A stretch of 24,170 nucleotides of DNA from a virus: positions 1-24,170 of the IMG/VR virus record IMGVR_UViG_3300025687_004724. The stretch is one strand, 5' to 3'. The position numbers and the translations under genes were made by a program. The notes beneath the pieces are model-generated. The model was given only the letters and a program-made list of their open reading frames with translations. It had not been told where the DNA came from and searched no databases. Positions 1-6,872 of this stretch are shown one piece after another. Positions within the stretch are counted from its first letter, which is position 1; every line of letters begins with the position of its first letter.

Positions 1-695
1 CTCTTGCTAAGGGTTCTAATATGCGCATCTTTAAGCACATTAGAACTCGTTTGGATGAAGCGAATCTAGAACTCGGCAAGAGCAGAGGAGAGGCACCTGA
101 TGCTAAGGGAACTAATCGTCGTTTCTCTCACATGATGGCGATCGCACCTAATGCATCTTCATCCATCATCATGGGCAATACCTCACCGTCGATTGAACCG
201 TGGCGAGCAAATGCATATCGTCAAGATACTTTGTCCGGTGCACATCTCAATAAGAATAAATACCTCGATGCTGTCATCAAGGAAGAAGCGAAAAACAAGA
301 AAGAAGGTTGGTATGAGGATGTTTGGTCATCCATTATCGCCAACGATGGTTCTGTTCAGCACCTTACCTGGATGGATCAGAGGACCAAGGATGTTTATAA
401 GACTTCGATGGAAATTGATCAGCGTTGGGTTATTGATCTTGCAGCAGACAGACAGAAGTTTATTGATCAGGCGCAATCTCTGAATGTGTTTTTTAGACCA
501 GATGCCAACATCAAGTATCTTCATGCTGTTCACTATCTTGCTTGGAAACAAGGTTTGAAGACTCTTTATTATTGTCGTTCGGAAAAAATCGGCAAGGCAG
601 ATAAGGTTGCCAAGCGCATCGAGCGCGAAGCAATTAAAGAGATTGACTTCAAGACTATGATTGAAGGCGATACATGTCTCGCTTGCGAAGGTTAG
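1..695 (+). CDS. nrdA: Ribonucleoside-diphosphate reductase, large subunit (class Ia), C-terminal part
   Basis: This is the 3' end of the gene. The frame is open to the left edge (codons in phase from base 3), so the start lies outside the window. The large subunit reduces ribonucleoside diphosphates to deoxy forms with NrdB. The visible 230 or so residues carry the family's C-terminal landmarks: the segment NVFF near a conserved Pro-Asp, the tyrosine pair in LKTLYYCRSE that relays the radical (Tyr730/731 in E. coli), and a C-terminal CLAC cysteine pair that passes electrons from glutaredoxin to the active site. The next gene is a glutaredoxin and nrdB follows shortly after, so electron donor and both subunits are co-transcribed. 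The internal ATG at 21 is not the real start. Confidence 0.95.
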   Translation, partial: LAKGSNMRIFKHIRTRLDEANLELGKSRGEAPDAKGTNRRFSHMMAIAPNASSSIIMGNTSPSIEPWRANAYRQDTLSGAHLNKNKYLDAVIKEEAKNKKEGWYEDVWSSIIANDGSVQHLTWMDQRTKDVYKTSMEIDQRWVIDLAADRQKFIDQAQSLNVFFRPDANIKYLHAVHYLAWKQGLKTLYYCRSEKIGKADKVAKRIEREAIKEIDFKTMIEGDTCLACEG

Positions 696-706
696 GGGAA
701 TAACTA

Positions 707-937
707 ATGCATTTTGCAGAGATATATACTAAACCTGAATGTCCCTTTTGCGTGATGGCAAAAGAATTTATGGATGGGATGGAAATAACATACAAAGAAA
801 CTGTTATTGGTAAGGATGTTGCGTGGGAACAAGTTGTTGCTGCCATTCCTGGAATTACAACAGTTCCGCAAATTTTTATTAATGGAACTCACGTAGGTGG
901 TTACGAAGGTTTGATTAAATGGGCAGGAGATAATTAA
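707..937 (+). CDS. grx: Glutaredoxin
   Basis: A 76-residue single-domain glutaredoxin. It shows the redox motif CPFC at residues 12-15, the cis-proline segment TVPQIFI around residue 54 and the GGYEGL glutathione-binding loop near residue 64. Length is normal for a minimal phage glutaredoxin (T4 nrdC type). It sits 11 bases after nrdA and overlaps the next start (TAATG). The likely job is to reduce the C-terminal cysteine pair of phage NrdA, either from host glutathione or via a reductase. A GGGGAATAA stretch before the ATG is a weak ribosome site. Function is confident from motif and position; the exact reductant is inferred. Confidence 0.93.
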   Translation: MHFAEIYTKPECPFCVMAKEFMDGMEITYKETVIGKDVAWEQVVAAIPGITTVPQIFINGTHVGGYEGLIKWAGDN

Positions 938-1089
938 TGGCAAAGGCAAGAGGTGGTGGCACAGGTAAGAAAACTATTAATGATGTGCATCGCAAGGGTA
1001 CATCTATTGGTCGTGGAAAAATTAAATTTAGCACTATGAATAAGCACAAGAAGAGAAGTTTTAAACGCTACCGAGGTCAGGGAAAGTAA
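937..1089 (+). CDS. Small basic protein between glutaredoxin and nrdB
   Basis: A 50-residue ORF that starts in the TAATG overlap with the glutaredoxin stop and ends one base before the nrdB start, so translation is coupled on both sides. The product is very rich in Lys, Arg and Gly (for example GRGKIKF and HKKRSFKRYRGQGK), with no acidic cluster, cysteine or hydrophobic helix. It resembles a short nucleic-acid-binding or ribosomal-type peptide, but I recognise no family. The tight placement inside the ribonucleotide reductase operon and good codon structure make it a real gene. A role in RNA or DNA binding is only suggested by charge. Confidence 0.75.
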   Translation: MAKARGGGTGKKTINDVHRKGTSIGRGKIKFSTMNKHKKRSFKRYRGQGK

Positions 1090-1090
1090 A

Positions 1091-2062
1091 ATGCTAACAC
1101 AAGAAAGAGCATACTTCAAACCATTTAACTATCCATGGGCATATGATGCGTGGTTAAAGCACGAACAGTCGCATTGGTTGCATACCGAAGTTCCCATGAT
1201 GGAAGACGTCAATGATTGGAAGAAGAGAATGACGCACGAGGAAAAATATTTCCTCACGAATATTTTCCGCTTCTTTACACAGGGTGATATTGACGTTGCT
1301 GGTGGTTATGTTACTAACTATCTTCCGTATTTTCCACAACCTGAAGTCCGTATGATGCTTCTAGGGTTTGCTGCGAGAGAGGCACTGCATGTTGCTGCTT
1401 ACTCGCATCTGATCGAAACACTTGGTATGCCCGAATCAACATATAATGAGTTTCTTGACTACGAAGCAATGCGCGATAAGCACGATTACTTTACCACACT
1501 TGCCAATTCTAATGGTGACAAGAAGACTGTCGCAGCAAATATCGCAGCATTTTCTGCGTTCACTGAAGGCATGCAATTGTTCTCATCTTTCATTATGCTA
1601 CTGAATTTCCCACGTCATGGTAAGATGAAGGGAATGGGGCAGATTGTTACTTGGTCGATTGTTGATGAAACGCAACACGCCGAGTCGATGATTAAGTTGT
1701 TCCGCGAGTATGTCAACGAGAATATTGAAATCTGGAACGACGATCTTAAGTCGAGAATCTATACCATTGCTGAAAAGATGGTGGAACTTGAAGATAAATT
1801 CATTGAGTTGTCTTTCTCACTTGGTGCGATGGAAAATCTAACTGAACAAGATGTTAAGAAGTATATCCGCTACATTGCAGATCGTCGATTAATTTCTCTG
1901 GGTATGAAGGGAATCTTTAAGATCAAGAAGAATCCTCTACCGTGGGTCGAAGAAATGATTAATGCTCCGACGCACACGAACTTCTTTGAGAATCGTGCGA
2001 CTGATTATGCTAAGGGTGCTATCACCGGAAAGTGGGATGACGTTTGGGGCGAAGCAGCATAA
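1091..2062 (+). CDS. nrdB: Ribonucleoside-diphosphate reductase, small subunit (class I)
   Basis: A complete 323-residue radical-generating subunit. Ferritin-like diiron ligands can be placed: Asp66 (in FTQGDIDV), Glu97 and His100 (REALHVAAY), Glu159 (FTEGMQLF), and Glu193 and His196 (DETQHAES). The radical tyrosine fits Tyr104, seven residues after Glu97 as in E. coli (Glu115/Tyr122), so this looks like a tyrosyl-radical enzyme rather than a Tyr-less class Ic form. It is somewhat shorter than E. coli NrdB (about 375 residues), as in several phage and marine bacterial forms. It follows nrdA, glutaredoxin and a small basic gene in one operon. It supplies dNTP precursors for phage DNA synthesis in the cytoplasm. 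Confidence 0.96.
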   Translation: MLTQERAYFKPFNYPWAYDAWLKHEQSHWLHTEVPMMEDVNDWKKRMTHEEKYFLTNIFRFFTQGDIDVAGGYVTNYLPYFPQPEVRMMLLGFAAREALHVAAYSHLIETLGMPESTYNEFLDYEAMRDKHDYFTTLANSNGDKKTVAANIAAFSAFTEGMQLFSSFIMLLNFPRHGKMKGMGQIVTWSIVDETQHAESMIKLFREYVNENIEIWNDDLKSRIYTIAEKMVELEDKFIELSFSLGAMENLTEQDVKKYIRYIADRRLISLGMKGIFKIKKNPLPWVEEMINAPTHTNFFENRATDYAKGAITGKWDDVWGEAA

Positions 2063-2073
2063 GTAGGGATCGT

Positions 2074-2229
2074 ATGAAAAACGTAATAACATGTGATAGT
2101 TGCGATGCAGAATTTAAACTATCGCACTCTATGGATGAGGACTACTATAACATAACATATTGCCCATTCTGTGGAGAGGAGTTTAATCATGAAGAAGAGT
2201 TCTACTTCTCGTCCGAAGAGGAAGATTAA
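2074..2229 (+). CDS. Zinc-ribbon miniprotein
   Basis: A 51-residue protein. I chose the ATG at 2074, which has the ribosome site AGTAGGGA just upstream, over an ATG at 2044 inside nrdB. Two CxxC knuckles, CDSC (residues 7-10) and CPFCG (about residues 31-35), are spaced like a single zinc ribbon. The C-terminal third is strongly acidic (EEEF, SSEEED). Such minimal zinc ribbons are common in phages and often bind nucleic acid or protein partners; the partner here is unknown. Its 3' part overlaps the next gene's start in another frame, and both frames appear coding. Confidence 0.7.
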   Translation: MKNVITCDSCDAEFKLSHSMDEDYYNITYCPFCGEEFNHEEEFYFSSEEED

Positions 2230-2545
2230 ACCTAAAAAAATACACAGAGTATATTGCACATATTTTGATGATGGTAAATATTACATAGGGTATTCTTGTA
2301 AACCAGAAAAGCAATATGAATCATACTTTGGCAGCGCAAGTTATGTTGCATTGTATGAGGGTAGTATGAGAAAAGAAACCATTGCAGAATATGATAACAA
2401 GTCTCATGCAAAGGCAGTTGAACATATTCTGCAATGGAATTACAGGCACGACGATAGATGCATCAATCAGATGTGGAATGTTCGTCTCCGATTAGATCAC
2501 CTTAAAGATCTGGTAATACCCAAGTGGTCACCAGGAAATTTTTAG
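2189..2545 (+). CDS. Small GIY-YIG-like nuclease
   Basis: A 118-residue protein. The ATG at 2189 is preceded by a strong ribosome site (GGAGAGGAG, 2173-2181), so the upstream TTG-type extension is unlikely. After a basic leader (KKSSTSRPKRKIKPKK) comes VYCTYFDDGKYYIGYS, which matches the VY...GKxYIG core of GIY-YIG nucleases, then YFGSA, where many homing enzymes of this family have YxGSG. A Glu in KAVEHIL and an Asn in CINQMW match the expected downstream metal-binding Glu and late Asn. No separate DNA-binding module follows, so this is a stand-alone catalytic-type domain. Placement next to nrdB is typical of free-standing phage homing endonucleases. Activity is inferred. Confidence 0.6.
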   Translation: MKKSSTSRPKRKIKPKKIHRVYCTYFDDGKYYIGYSCKPEKQYESYFGSASYVALYEGSMRKETIAEYDNKSHAKAVEHILQWNYRHDDRCINQMWNVRLRLDHLKDLVIPKWSPGNF

Positions 2546-2546
2546 C

Positions 2547-2580
2547 TTGACAATTGTGCACTTTTATAGTAGTATAAATA
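2547..2580 (+). promoter_or_regulatory. Promoter upstream of the WYL_2 gene
   Basis: TTGACA at 2547-2552, a 17-base spacer, then TAGTAT at 2570-2575. It overlaps a perfect T4-type late core TATAAATA at 2573-2580. It begins right after the stop of the GIY-YIG gene and lies 28 bases ahead of the next ATG, which has GAGGTG as ribosome site. It could serve as an early (sigma70) promoter, a late promoter, or both. Confidence 0.65.
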
Positions 2581-2607
2581 TATTGTCTAGAAAAAACGAG
2601 GTGTTCA

Positions 2608-2904
2608 ATGACTGAATTTCACGAAAAGGATGGTCCCATTCCTGAATGGCGTGAGGATGTAAAGCGCATGTTGAAGCGCAGAGTCGCAGAGGTTGTCTTC
2701 AAAAAGGCAAATGGCGACATTAGAACTATGCACTGCACTCTGAAGGAATCCGCTCTGGCACAGGATGCCAAGGAATACGGACGAGTTGGCAACAATCTCC
2801 CCCGAAAAGAAAACCCCGAAGTGCTGTCAGTATGGGATACTGACATGAACGATTGGCGTTCGTTTCGTTGGGATAGAGTTTGTAGTCTAAAATATTTCCC
2901 TTGA
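2608..2904 (+). CDS. WYL_2 / DUF2693-type SH3-like beta-barrel protein
   Basis: A 98-residue protein with the hallmark pattern of small phage proteins with an Sm-like/SH3 barrel (DUF2693, WYL_2). EVVFKKANGDIRTMHCTL forms the first strands, and NPEVLSVWDTDMNDWRSFRWD the second part. These proteins usually look like a single strand-turn-strand barrel of unknown ligand; WYL-type folds in bacteria often sense nucleic acid or small ligands, but no function is established here. The gene has its own promoter, and its stop codon overlaps the -35 box of the next promoter. An N-terminal basic stretch (KRMLKRR) is visible. Confidence 0.75.
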   Translation: MTEFHEKDGPIPEWREDVKRMLKRRVAEVVFKKANGDIRTMHCTLKESALAQDAKEYGRVGNNLPRKENPEVLSVWDTDMNDWRSFRWDRVCSLKYFP

Positions 2905-2929
2905 CATTTTTGTAATTTTAGGTTAGAAT
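2901..2929 (+). promoter_or_regulatory. Strong early-type promoter upstream of the 371-residue gene
   Basis: TTGACA (2901-2906), a 17-base T-rich spacer, then TAGAAT (2924-2929). The expected start is about 2936, giving a short leader with GGAG ahead of a GTG start at 2954. The -35 box overlaps the preceding stop codon. The spacer TTTTTGTAATTTTAGG resembles that of other early promoters in the window. Confidence 0.8.
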
Positions 2930-2953
2930 GCTATTCTAACATGGAGTGAAGTC

Positions 2954-4069
2954 GTGCATAAATTTAAGATTTCTAAATCAGATCAAAATTATTATGGTAC
3001 TGAACCTCTTTGGGTCGATCAGTACACGCCGAAGGATTATACACTAGAGATCACCAAGACTCTAAACTGGTATAATGATCTGGCAACTGCGAAAGATTGC
3101 CGCGAGTTTCTCAAGGATTGGTTCAAGACCGACGAACAGAAACTGAAGCAACTCGCAACCATTCCCGATAAGTTTATCCCCACTACGTATGCTAATCTCG
3201 CCCGTATGGCGATGCGGGGTTTTCCTATTGACGAACCGCATCGGGAGAGGATCGCGGAGTCTATCAACTCTCGCGCAACCCTTAAAGAAGATAAAGTAGA
3301 TATCCCTGCTTCTGTTCGGTCAGCACCTAAGTTGCGACCACTCGCCACAGCATTTATTGTTTCGGAAATGTGTGATGAGATTGAATACGTAGTTGACGGC
3401 GAAGATCCTCGCAAACTCGATGTGATTCTAGAGAATTATCGAATCACTGGTAATCAATATATCGAATGTGCGCAAAAGGTTGAAAACATCGCTGCTGAAT
3501 TTACTGAGTTGCTCGAAGCGCGACGCAAGAAGAAGTCGGAACTCAGCGAAGATGAAGAGCAGTTGCTCGAGAACTATTCTAATCTCGCGACATTGTCAGT
3601 GATTAAGAAAATCATTCGTGTTCTTGAGACTCATTCGCTGAATCTTCGCAAGAGGTATACCGAAAGGCAGAAGGTTCTGGTTCGCAAGAAGAAACCAAAG
3701 GATCTTAGCAAAATGGTTAAGAACCTGAAGTATCTTCGCTCTGATCCGGAGTTGGGGATTACGAGTCTGGACCCAACCAACCTTCTGAATTGTTCTGAAG
3801 TCTGGACTTATGATACCAAGACTAAGAGAATTTCTCGATTCTTTACGAGTATCTCTGGATCTATTACAGTCAGGGGTGCATCTATTGTGGAATTTAACGG
3901 GGATATGTCTTCGAGTAAACTCCTACGCAAACCAGAAACTCAGTTGAAAGAATTTCAGGAATGTGCCAAGAAAGACTTGACTTCTTGGTACTCTGGTATT
4001 AAAAGTAAGCCTGCGGTTGTTAAAAAGCGCACGACTGATACGACTCTAATTTTGAAAGTGTTCCGATGA
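2954..4069 (+). CDS. Unrecognised 371-residue phage protein
   Basis: The GTG start is supported by GGAG at 2943-2946 and the promoter just upstream; no better in-frame start exists. The product is highly charged and mostly helical in appearance, with a long Glu/Lys-rich stretch around residues 180-215 (ARRKKKSELSEDEEQLLE) that may form a coiled coil, followed by a basic patch (VLVRKKKPKDLSKMVKNLK, about 263-281). There is no signal peptide, membrane helix or cysteine motif. The C-terminal third looks more beta-rich (TVRGASIVEFNGD). I do not recognise the family. It leads an ATGA-coupled operon with an unknown gene and RNase H, which suggests a role in DNA metabolism, but that is only context. 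Confidence 0.85.
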   Translation: MHKFKISKSDQNYYGTEPLWVDQYTPKDYTLEITKTLNWYNDLATAKDCREFLKDWFKTDEQKLKQLATIPDKFIPTTYANLARMAMRGFPIDEPHRERIAESINSRATLKEDKVDIPASVRSAPKLRPLATAFIVSEMCDEIEYVVDGEDPRKLDVILENYRITGNQYIECAQKVENIAAEFTELLEARRKKKSELSEDEEQLLENYSNLATLSVIKKIIRVLETHSLNLRKRYTERQKVLVRKKKPKDLSKMVKNLKYLRSDPELGITSLDPTNLLNCSEVWTYDTKTKRISRFFTSISGSITVRGASIVEFNGDMSSSKLLRKPETQLKEFQECAKKDLTSWYSGIKSKPAVVKKRTTDTTLILKVFR

Positions 4070-4416
4070 ACGATGATTATGATAATGTGACATTTCTTCC
4101 TTTCGGTAAGAAGGAGGTTCCCGATGAACCAGCAGTCGATCAGGATATTATGCAGAAGATTGAGATGAACATGAACATCGTCGATGCTGCTGCCGAATGC
4201 GAGTCGATTACCAAGGGGATTCTCTTTTCTGTGACTGCTGCCATTGAAGAGCGAATCCCCATCACTGATAAGGATGCTCTGCTACGGCATATGTCTGTTA
4301 TCTCGTGTTTGTGTTTTGGCGCTCTTATGCAACAGCGTCAGGTTGCGTGTCGGGAAAACAATTTGTTGAACGAACTCGTCGCAACAATGGAAAGTGCGGA
4401 AGGTGTTAATGTATGA
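4066..4416 (+). CDS. Unrecognised 116-residue helical protein
   Basis: Starts in an ATGA overlap with the preceding stop and ends in an ATGA overlap with the RNase H start, so it is translationally coupled on both sides. The N-terminal 25 residues are acidic (MNDDYDNV, DEPAVDQD). The rest looks like three amphipathic helices, one with a hydrophobic run ISCLCFGALM near residue 88 that is too short and mixed for a confident membrane helix. No catalytic motif is visible and no family is recognised. Genomic coupling suggests it acts with the flanking DNA-metabolism genes. Confidence 0.8.
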   Translation: MNDDYDNVTFLPFGKKEVPDEPAVDQDIMQKIEMNMNIVDAAAECESITKGILFSVTAAIEERIPITDKDALLRHMSVISCLCFGALMQQRQVACRENNLLNELVATMESAEGVNV

Positions 4417-5294
4417 TTGTTGTAGATTATAATCAAACTGCCATCAGTAGTCTTATGGCAGAACTGGGTGGTCGCCGTGACGTTGAGGTAAACATTCCTC
4501 TCGTCCGGCACATGATCATTAATTCCATTCGCTCTTATAAAAAGAAGTTCGGTCAAGAATTCGGCGAGATGGTTATCGCTTGCGACAATCGTCACTATTG
4601 GCGGCGACAGTACTTTCCGAACTATAAGGCGAACCGTAAGAAGTCACGCGATGATAGTGGTTTCGATTGGAACTCCATCTTCGAAGCATTGAACCTTGTC
4701 CGCGATGAAATTCAGGAAGTGTTTCCCTATCCTGTCATCGATGTGGATGGTGCAGAGGCAGACGATGTCATTGCTACATTGGCAGAATACAGTCAAACGT
4801 CAAACACTGACGGACTGTTGCCATCGGCAGAACCATTCTTGATTTTGTCCAGCGACCATGACTTTAAGCAACTGCACAAGTGGTCCAATGTCAAGCAGTT
4901 CGCACCAATTCAAAAGAAGTGGGTAAAGTGTGCTGATACACCGTCCGTGGTGTTGATGGAGCATATCATTCGCGGAGATAAGGGCGATGGTGTGCCTAAT
5001 ATCTTCTCTGCAGACGATGTATTCGTCACGGGTTCGCGTCAACGTCCGATCAGAAAAGATAAACTCGAGGAGTGGAAGAAGCAACAACCCGAAGAGTTTA
5101 TCACGAATGATGAGATGTGGCGTAATTTCCAACGGAATCGTGAGTTGGTAGATCTCTCGCGCATTCCTGAAGAAATTAAAATGAATATTGTTGATTCATA
5201 TGAGAAGCAGCGCGATCGAGACGCTTCTGGTCTTTTGAATTACTTTATTGCAAATCGTATGAAGAACATGATCGATGTAATGGACGAATTTTGA
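4413..5294 (+). CDS. rnh: T4 RNase H-type 5'-3' exonuclease (FEN family)
   Basis: A 293-residue flap/5' nuclease that in T4 removes RNA primers and some adjacent DNA from lagging-strand fragments. The acidic metal-binding set is intact: Asp5 (VVDYN), Asp58 (ACDNRHYWRR), Glu115/Asp117/Asp118 (DGAEADDVI), Asp148/Asp150 (LSSDHDF) and Asp189/Asp192 (RGDKGDGVPN). Basic residues after Asp58 (RRQYFPNYKANRKK) form the usual helical arch. Length is close to T4 Rnh (305). It closes the 2954-5294 operon. The match is to the whole motif series, so the assignment is firm; whether it is essential depends on host polymerase I. Confidence 0.93.
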   Translation: MIVVDYNQTAISSLMAELGGRRDVEVNIPLVRHMIINSIRSYKKKFGQEFGEMVIACDNRHYWRRQYFPNYKANRKKSRDDSGFDWNSIFEALNLVRDEIQEVFPYPVIDVDGAEADDVIATLAEYSQTSNTDGLLPSAEPFLILSSDHDFKQLHKWSNVKQFAPIQKKWVKCADTPSVVLMEHIIRGDKGDGVPNIFSADDVFVTGSRQRPIRKDKLEEWKKQQPEEFITNDEMWRNFQRNRELVDLSRIPEEIKMNIVDSYEKQRDRDASGLLNYFIANRMKNMIDVMDEF

Positions 5295-5309
5295 TCGAGT
5301 ATATATAAT
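5281..5309 (+). promoter_or_regulatory. Candidate promoter before the DUF6433-like gene
   Basis: TGGACG (5281-5286, four of six matches to the -35 consensus), a 17-base spacer, then a perfect TATAAT (5304-5309). The -35 lies in the last codons of the RNase H gene. The predicted start near 5316 leaves about 20 bases before the ATG at 5337. The weak -35 lowers confidence. Confidence 0.5.
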
Positions 5310-5336
5310 ATAAGAACTTGAGAAAGAGAATTGATA

Positions 5337-5843
5337 ATGCCAACACAACCTAAACGATTCAAGATGATCAACGAAGCCTTAGATTGGGCGATGGAAGCGA
5401 AGACTACAGATGATCTTCGCGAAAGAGTTCGTGCTATTTCCCTCGGTAATAGTATCCTTATGCGCTTTCTTGCGTGGGGGGTTGGTTATGAAGAGGGACC
5501 GTCGAACCTCCCCGAAGGTGCTCCACCTCTGAAGGACGAAGGTTTGCCAGAAGGTATCTCAGATGCCACGATTACCAGCGAGTTCCGTAGACTTCTTGTT
5601 CTGCTGCCTGAGGGTTCCGGTAAGAATGTAAAGCAGGTGCGCAGAGAGGAAATCTTCATTGAGGTCTGTCAGGGTGTGCACCCAAAGGAAGCAGATCTCA
5701 TAGTCGCAGCAAAGGATAAGACTCTACTGCAGATATATCCTAGACTCGCGGAAGTTCTCCCCGATTTTCTGACTGGATGGAAAGCACCAGAGGTTAAGAA
5801 GAAGAGGGTATCAAAAAAATCCTCGACCACTGCAGAAACTTAA
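5337..5843 (+). CDS. Phage protein resembling the DUF6433 family
   Basis: A 168-residue protein from the ATG at 5337, with AGAAAGAGA upstream; a TTG at 5331 is too close to that site. The pattern is that of a T4-like marine phage family (DUF6433): an N-terminal helix with LDWAMEAKTTDDLRERV, a proline-rich middle that gives a short Gly/Pro/Leu segment (NLPEGAPPLKDEG), then a conserved acidic-helical half containing EIFIEVCQGVHPKEADLI and AAKDKTLLQIYP. It ends in a Lys/Ser/Thr-rich tail. No enzyme motif is visible. Function is unknown; family naming is from memory of the pattern, so treat it as probable. Confidence 0.65.
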   Translation: MPTQPKRFKMINEALDWAMEAKTTDDLRERVRAISLGNSILMRFLAWGVGYEEGPSNLPEGAPPLKDEGLPEGISDATITSEFRRLLVLLPEGSGKNVKQVRREEIFIEVCQGVHPKEADLIVAAKDKTLLQIYPRLAEVLPDFLTGWKAPEVKKKRVSKKSSTTAET

Positions 5844-5880
5844 TAAATAAGTTCTTTCCACATAAGGAGACAGCAGTGAA

Positions 5881-6267
5881 ATGGGGAAAGTTCTCGAGCA
5901 CAAGCATCTGATCATCAGAGCAGAATTAAATAATCCACCTACATGCACAGACACGATCGAAAATTGGATGCGAGTGCTCGTCGATACCATTGGTATGAAG
6001 ATACTGATGGGCCCATACTCTGTTTATTCTGAGATGGCAGGAAACAAAGGATTAACTGCAGTAACAATCATAGAAACAAGTCATATTGCCATACATGTGT
6101 GGGACGAAGTGCATCCGGCATTAATGCAAATGGATGTCTATACTTGTTCAGCGCTTGACATAAATGATGTGTTCAACGCAATACAAATGTTTGATCCCGC
6201 CAAGACTGAATATAAATTTATTGATAGGGAACAAACATTATTGTTGCGTGATAAAGGAATGTTGTGA
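5881..6267 (+). CDS. speD: S-adenosylmethionine decarboxylase proenzyme
   Basis: A 128-residue pyruvoyl enzyme of the short (Bacillus/Thermotoga) SpeD type that makes decarboxylated SAM, the aminopropyl donor for spermidine. The self-cleavage region reads IETSHIAIHVWDE: Ser67 is the expected pyruvoyl residue, His72 the processing histidine, and Cys89 in DVYTCSA the catalytic cysteine. In cellular enzymes the residue before the cleaved serine is normally Glu; here it is Thr66, with the Glu one place earlier. AAGGAG at 5864-5869 is the ribosome site. SpeD is known as an auxiliary gene in marine T4-like phages. It likely supports polyamine supply for DNA packing or host physiology; that role is inferred. 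Confidence 0.88.
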   Translation: MGKVLEHKHLIIRAELNNPPTCTDTIENWMRVLVDTIGMKILMGPYSVYSEMAGNKGLTAVTIIETSHIAIHVWDEVHPALMQMDVYTCSALDINDVFNAIQMFDPAKTEYKFIDREQTLLLRDKGML

Positions 6268-6767
6268 GCACACAAAAATACTATCTGTTTCAATGTCGTA
6301 ATGAGTTATGGATCGTAAAGGATTCAGAGGCAGTCCCCAAACCAAGAGAACTGCTTATCCAAACATCGAACATCGAGTATTTGCGCGAATATGCTCATAA
6401 AATTCCCAAGATAACAAAAATAAATGACAAGGTTTCGCGTCAGAGAAATGACCACTGGACTCCAGAAGGTCGTAAGATTATGTCTGAAAAGAAACTCGGA
6501 AGCAATAATCCAATGCACGGGGGATTGTCTGAAGAGCATAAACTGAAGATTAGTAGAACTATGCGCGGAACTCGACGAGGTGAAAACAATCCGATGTATG
6601 GTCGTCGGCATAGACACGAAACTCGACGCAAAATGAGTATTGCTCAGAGCATGCGTGTTCGCAAATGGTGTGTGGAACCTTCGGGTAAAACGCACCTCGT
6701 TGATCCAAGAACGTTCATACTTCCTGGTGGTTGGAAATGGGGAAGATTTTTCGATCCTTACAAATAA
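6264..6767 (+). CDS. NUMOD3-containing homing-endonuclease-like protein without an obvious catalytic domain
   Basis: A 167-residue protein on a GTG start that overlaps the speD stop (GTGA) and has AAGGA six bases upstream. The middle carries two tandem NUMOD3 DNA-binding repeats, GSNNPMHGGLSEEHKLKIS and GENNPMYGRRHRHETRRKMS (about residues 78-126). These normally follow a GIY-YIG or HNH nuclease domain. Here the N-terminal 60 residues show neither motif. The C-terminus (WCVEPSGKTHLVD...LPGGWKWGRF) resembles tails on phage HNH and GIY-YIG proteins. It may be a degenerate homing enzyme or a regulator built from its DNA-binding part. The two possibilities cannot be separated from sequence alone. 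Confidence 0.75.
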   Translation: MSTQKYYLFQCRNELWIVKDSEAVPKPRELLIQTSNIEYLREYAHKIPKITKINDKVSRQRNDHWTPEGRKIMSEKKLGSNNPMHGGLSEEHKLKISRTMRGTRRGENNPMYGRRHRHETRRKMSIAQSMRVRKWCVEPSGKTHLVDPRTFILPGGWKWGRFFDPYK

Positions 6768-6772
6768 AATTA

Positions 6773-6801
6773 TTGACTTCTGACGAAAACTAGGGTATAT
6801 T
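6773..6801 (+). promoter_or_regulatory. Promoter of a putative small RNA
   Basis: TTGACT (6773-6778), a 17-base spacer, then TATATT (6796-6801), just after the NUMOD3 gene. Predicted start is about 6808, only 65 bases before a strong terminator, with no plausible ORF in between. Confidence 0.7.
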
Positions 6802-6807
6802 GATAAT

Positions 6808-6872
6808 ATACTGAATAGGGGTTGCTACCTAATAGGCACGCGAGGGACCATGGTTAGTCCCTCAGTTTTTTG
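6808..6872 (+). ncRNA. Putative phage small RNA of about 65 nt
   Basis: Defined by the promoter at 6773-6801 and the terminator ending at 6871. The predicted transcript has a 5' hairpin (TAGG 6816-6819 with CCTA 6828-6831, 8-base loop GGTTGCTA), a short single-stranded linker AATAGGCACGC, and the terminator hairpin GAGGGAC/GTCCCTC. There is no start codon with a usable reading frame. The structure (5' stem, open seed-like linker, terminator) is like a trans-acting small RNA. It may instead be only an attenuated leader or a terminator for the upstream operon with a spurious promoter. I recognise no known RNA family. Confidence 0.5.
6842..6871 (+). terminator. Intrinsic terminator
   Basis: A perfect 7-bp stem GAGGGAC (6842-6848) / GTCCCTC (6857-6863) with an 8-base loop, followed by AG and a run of six T (6866-6871). 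It is the clearest rho-independent terminator in the window. It ends the speD-NUMOD3 transcript and the putative small RNA. Confidence 0.9.
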
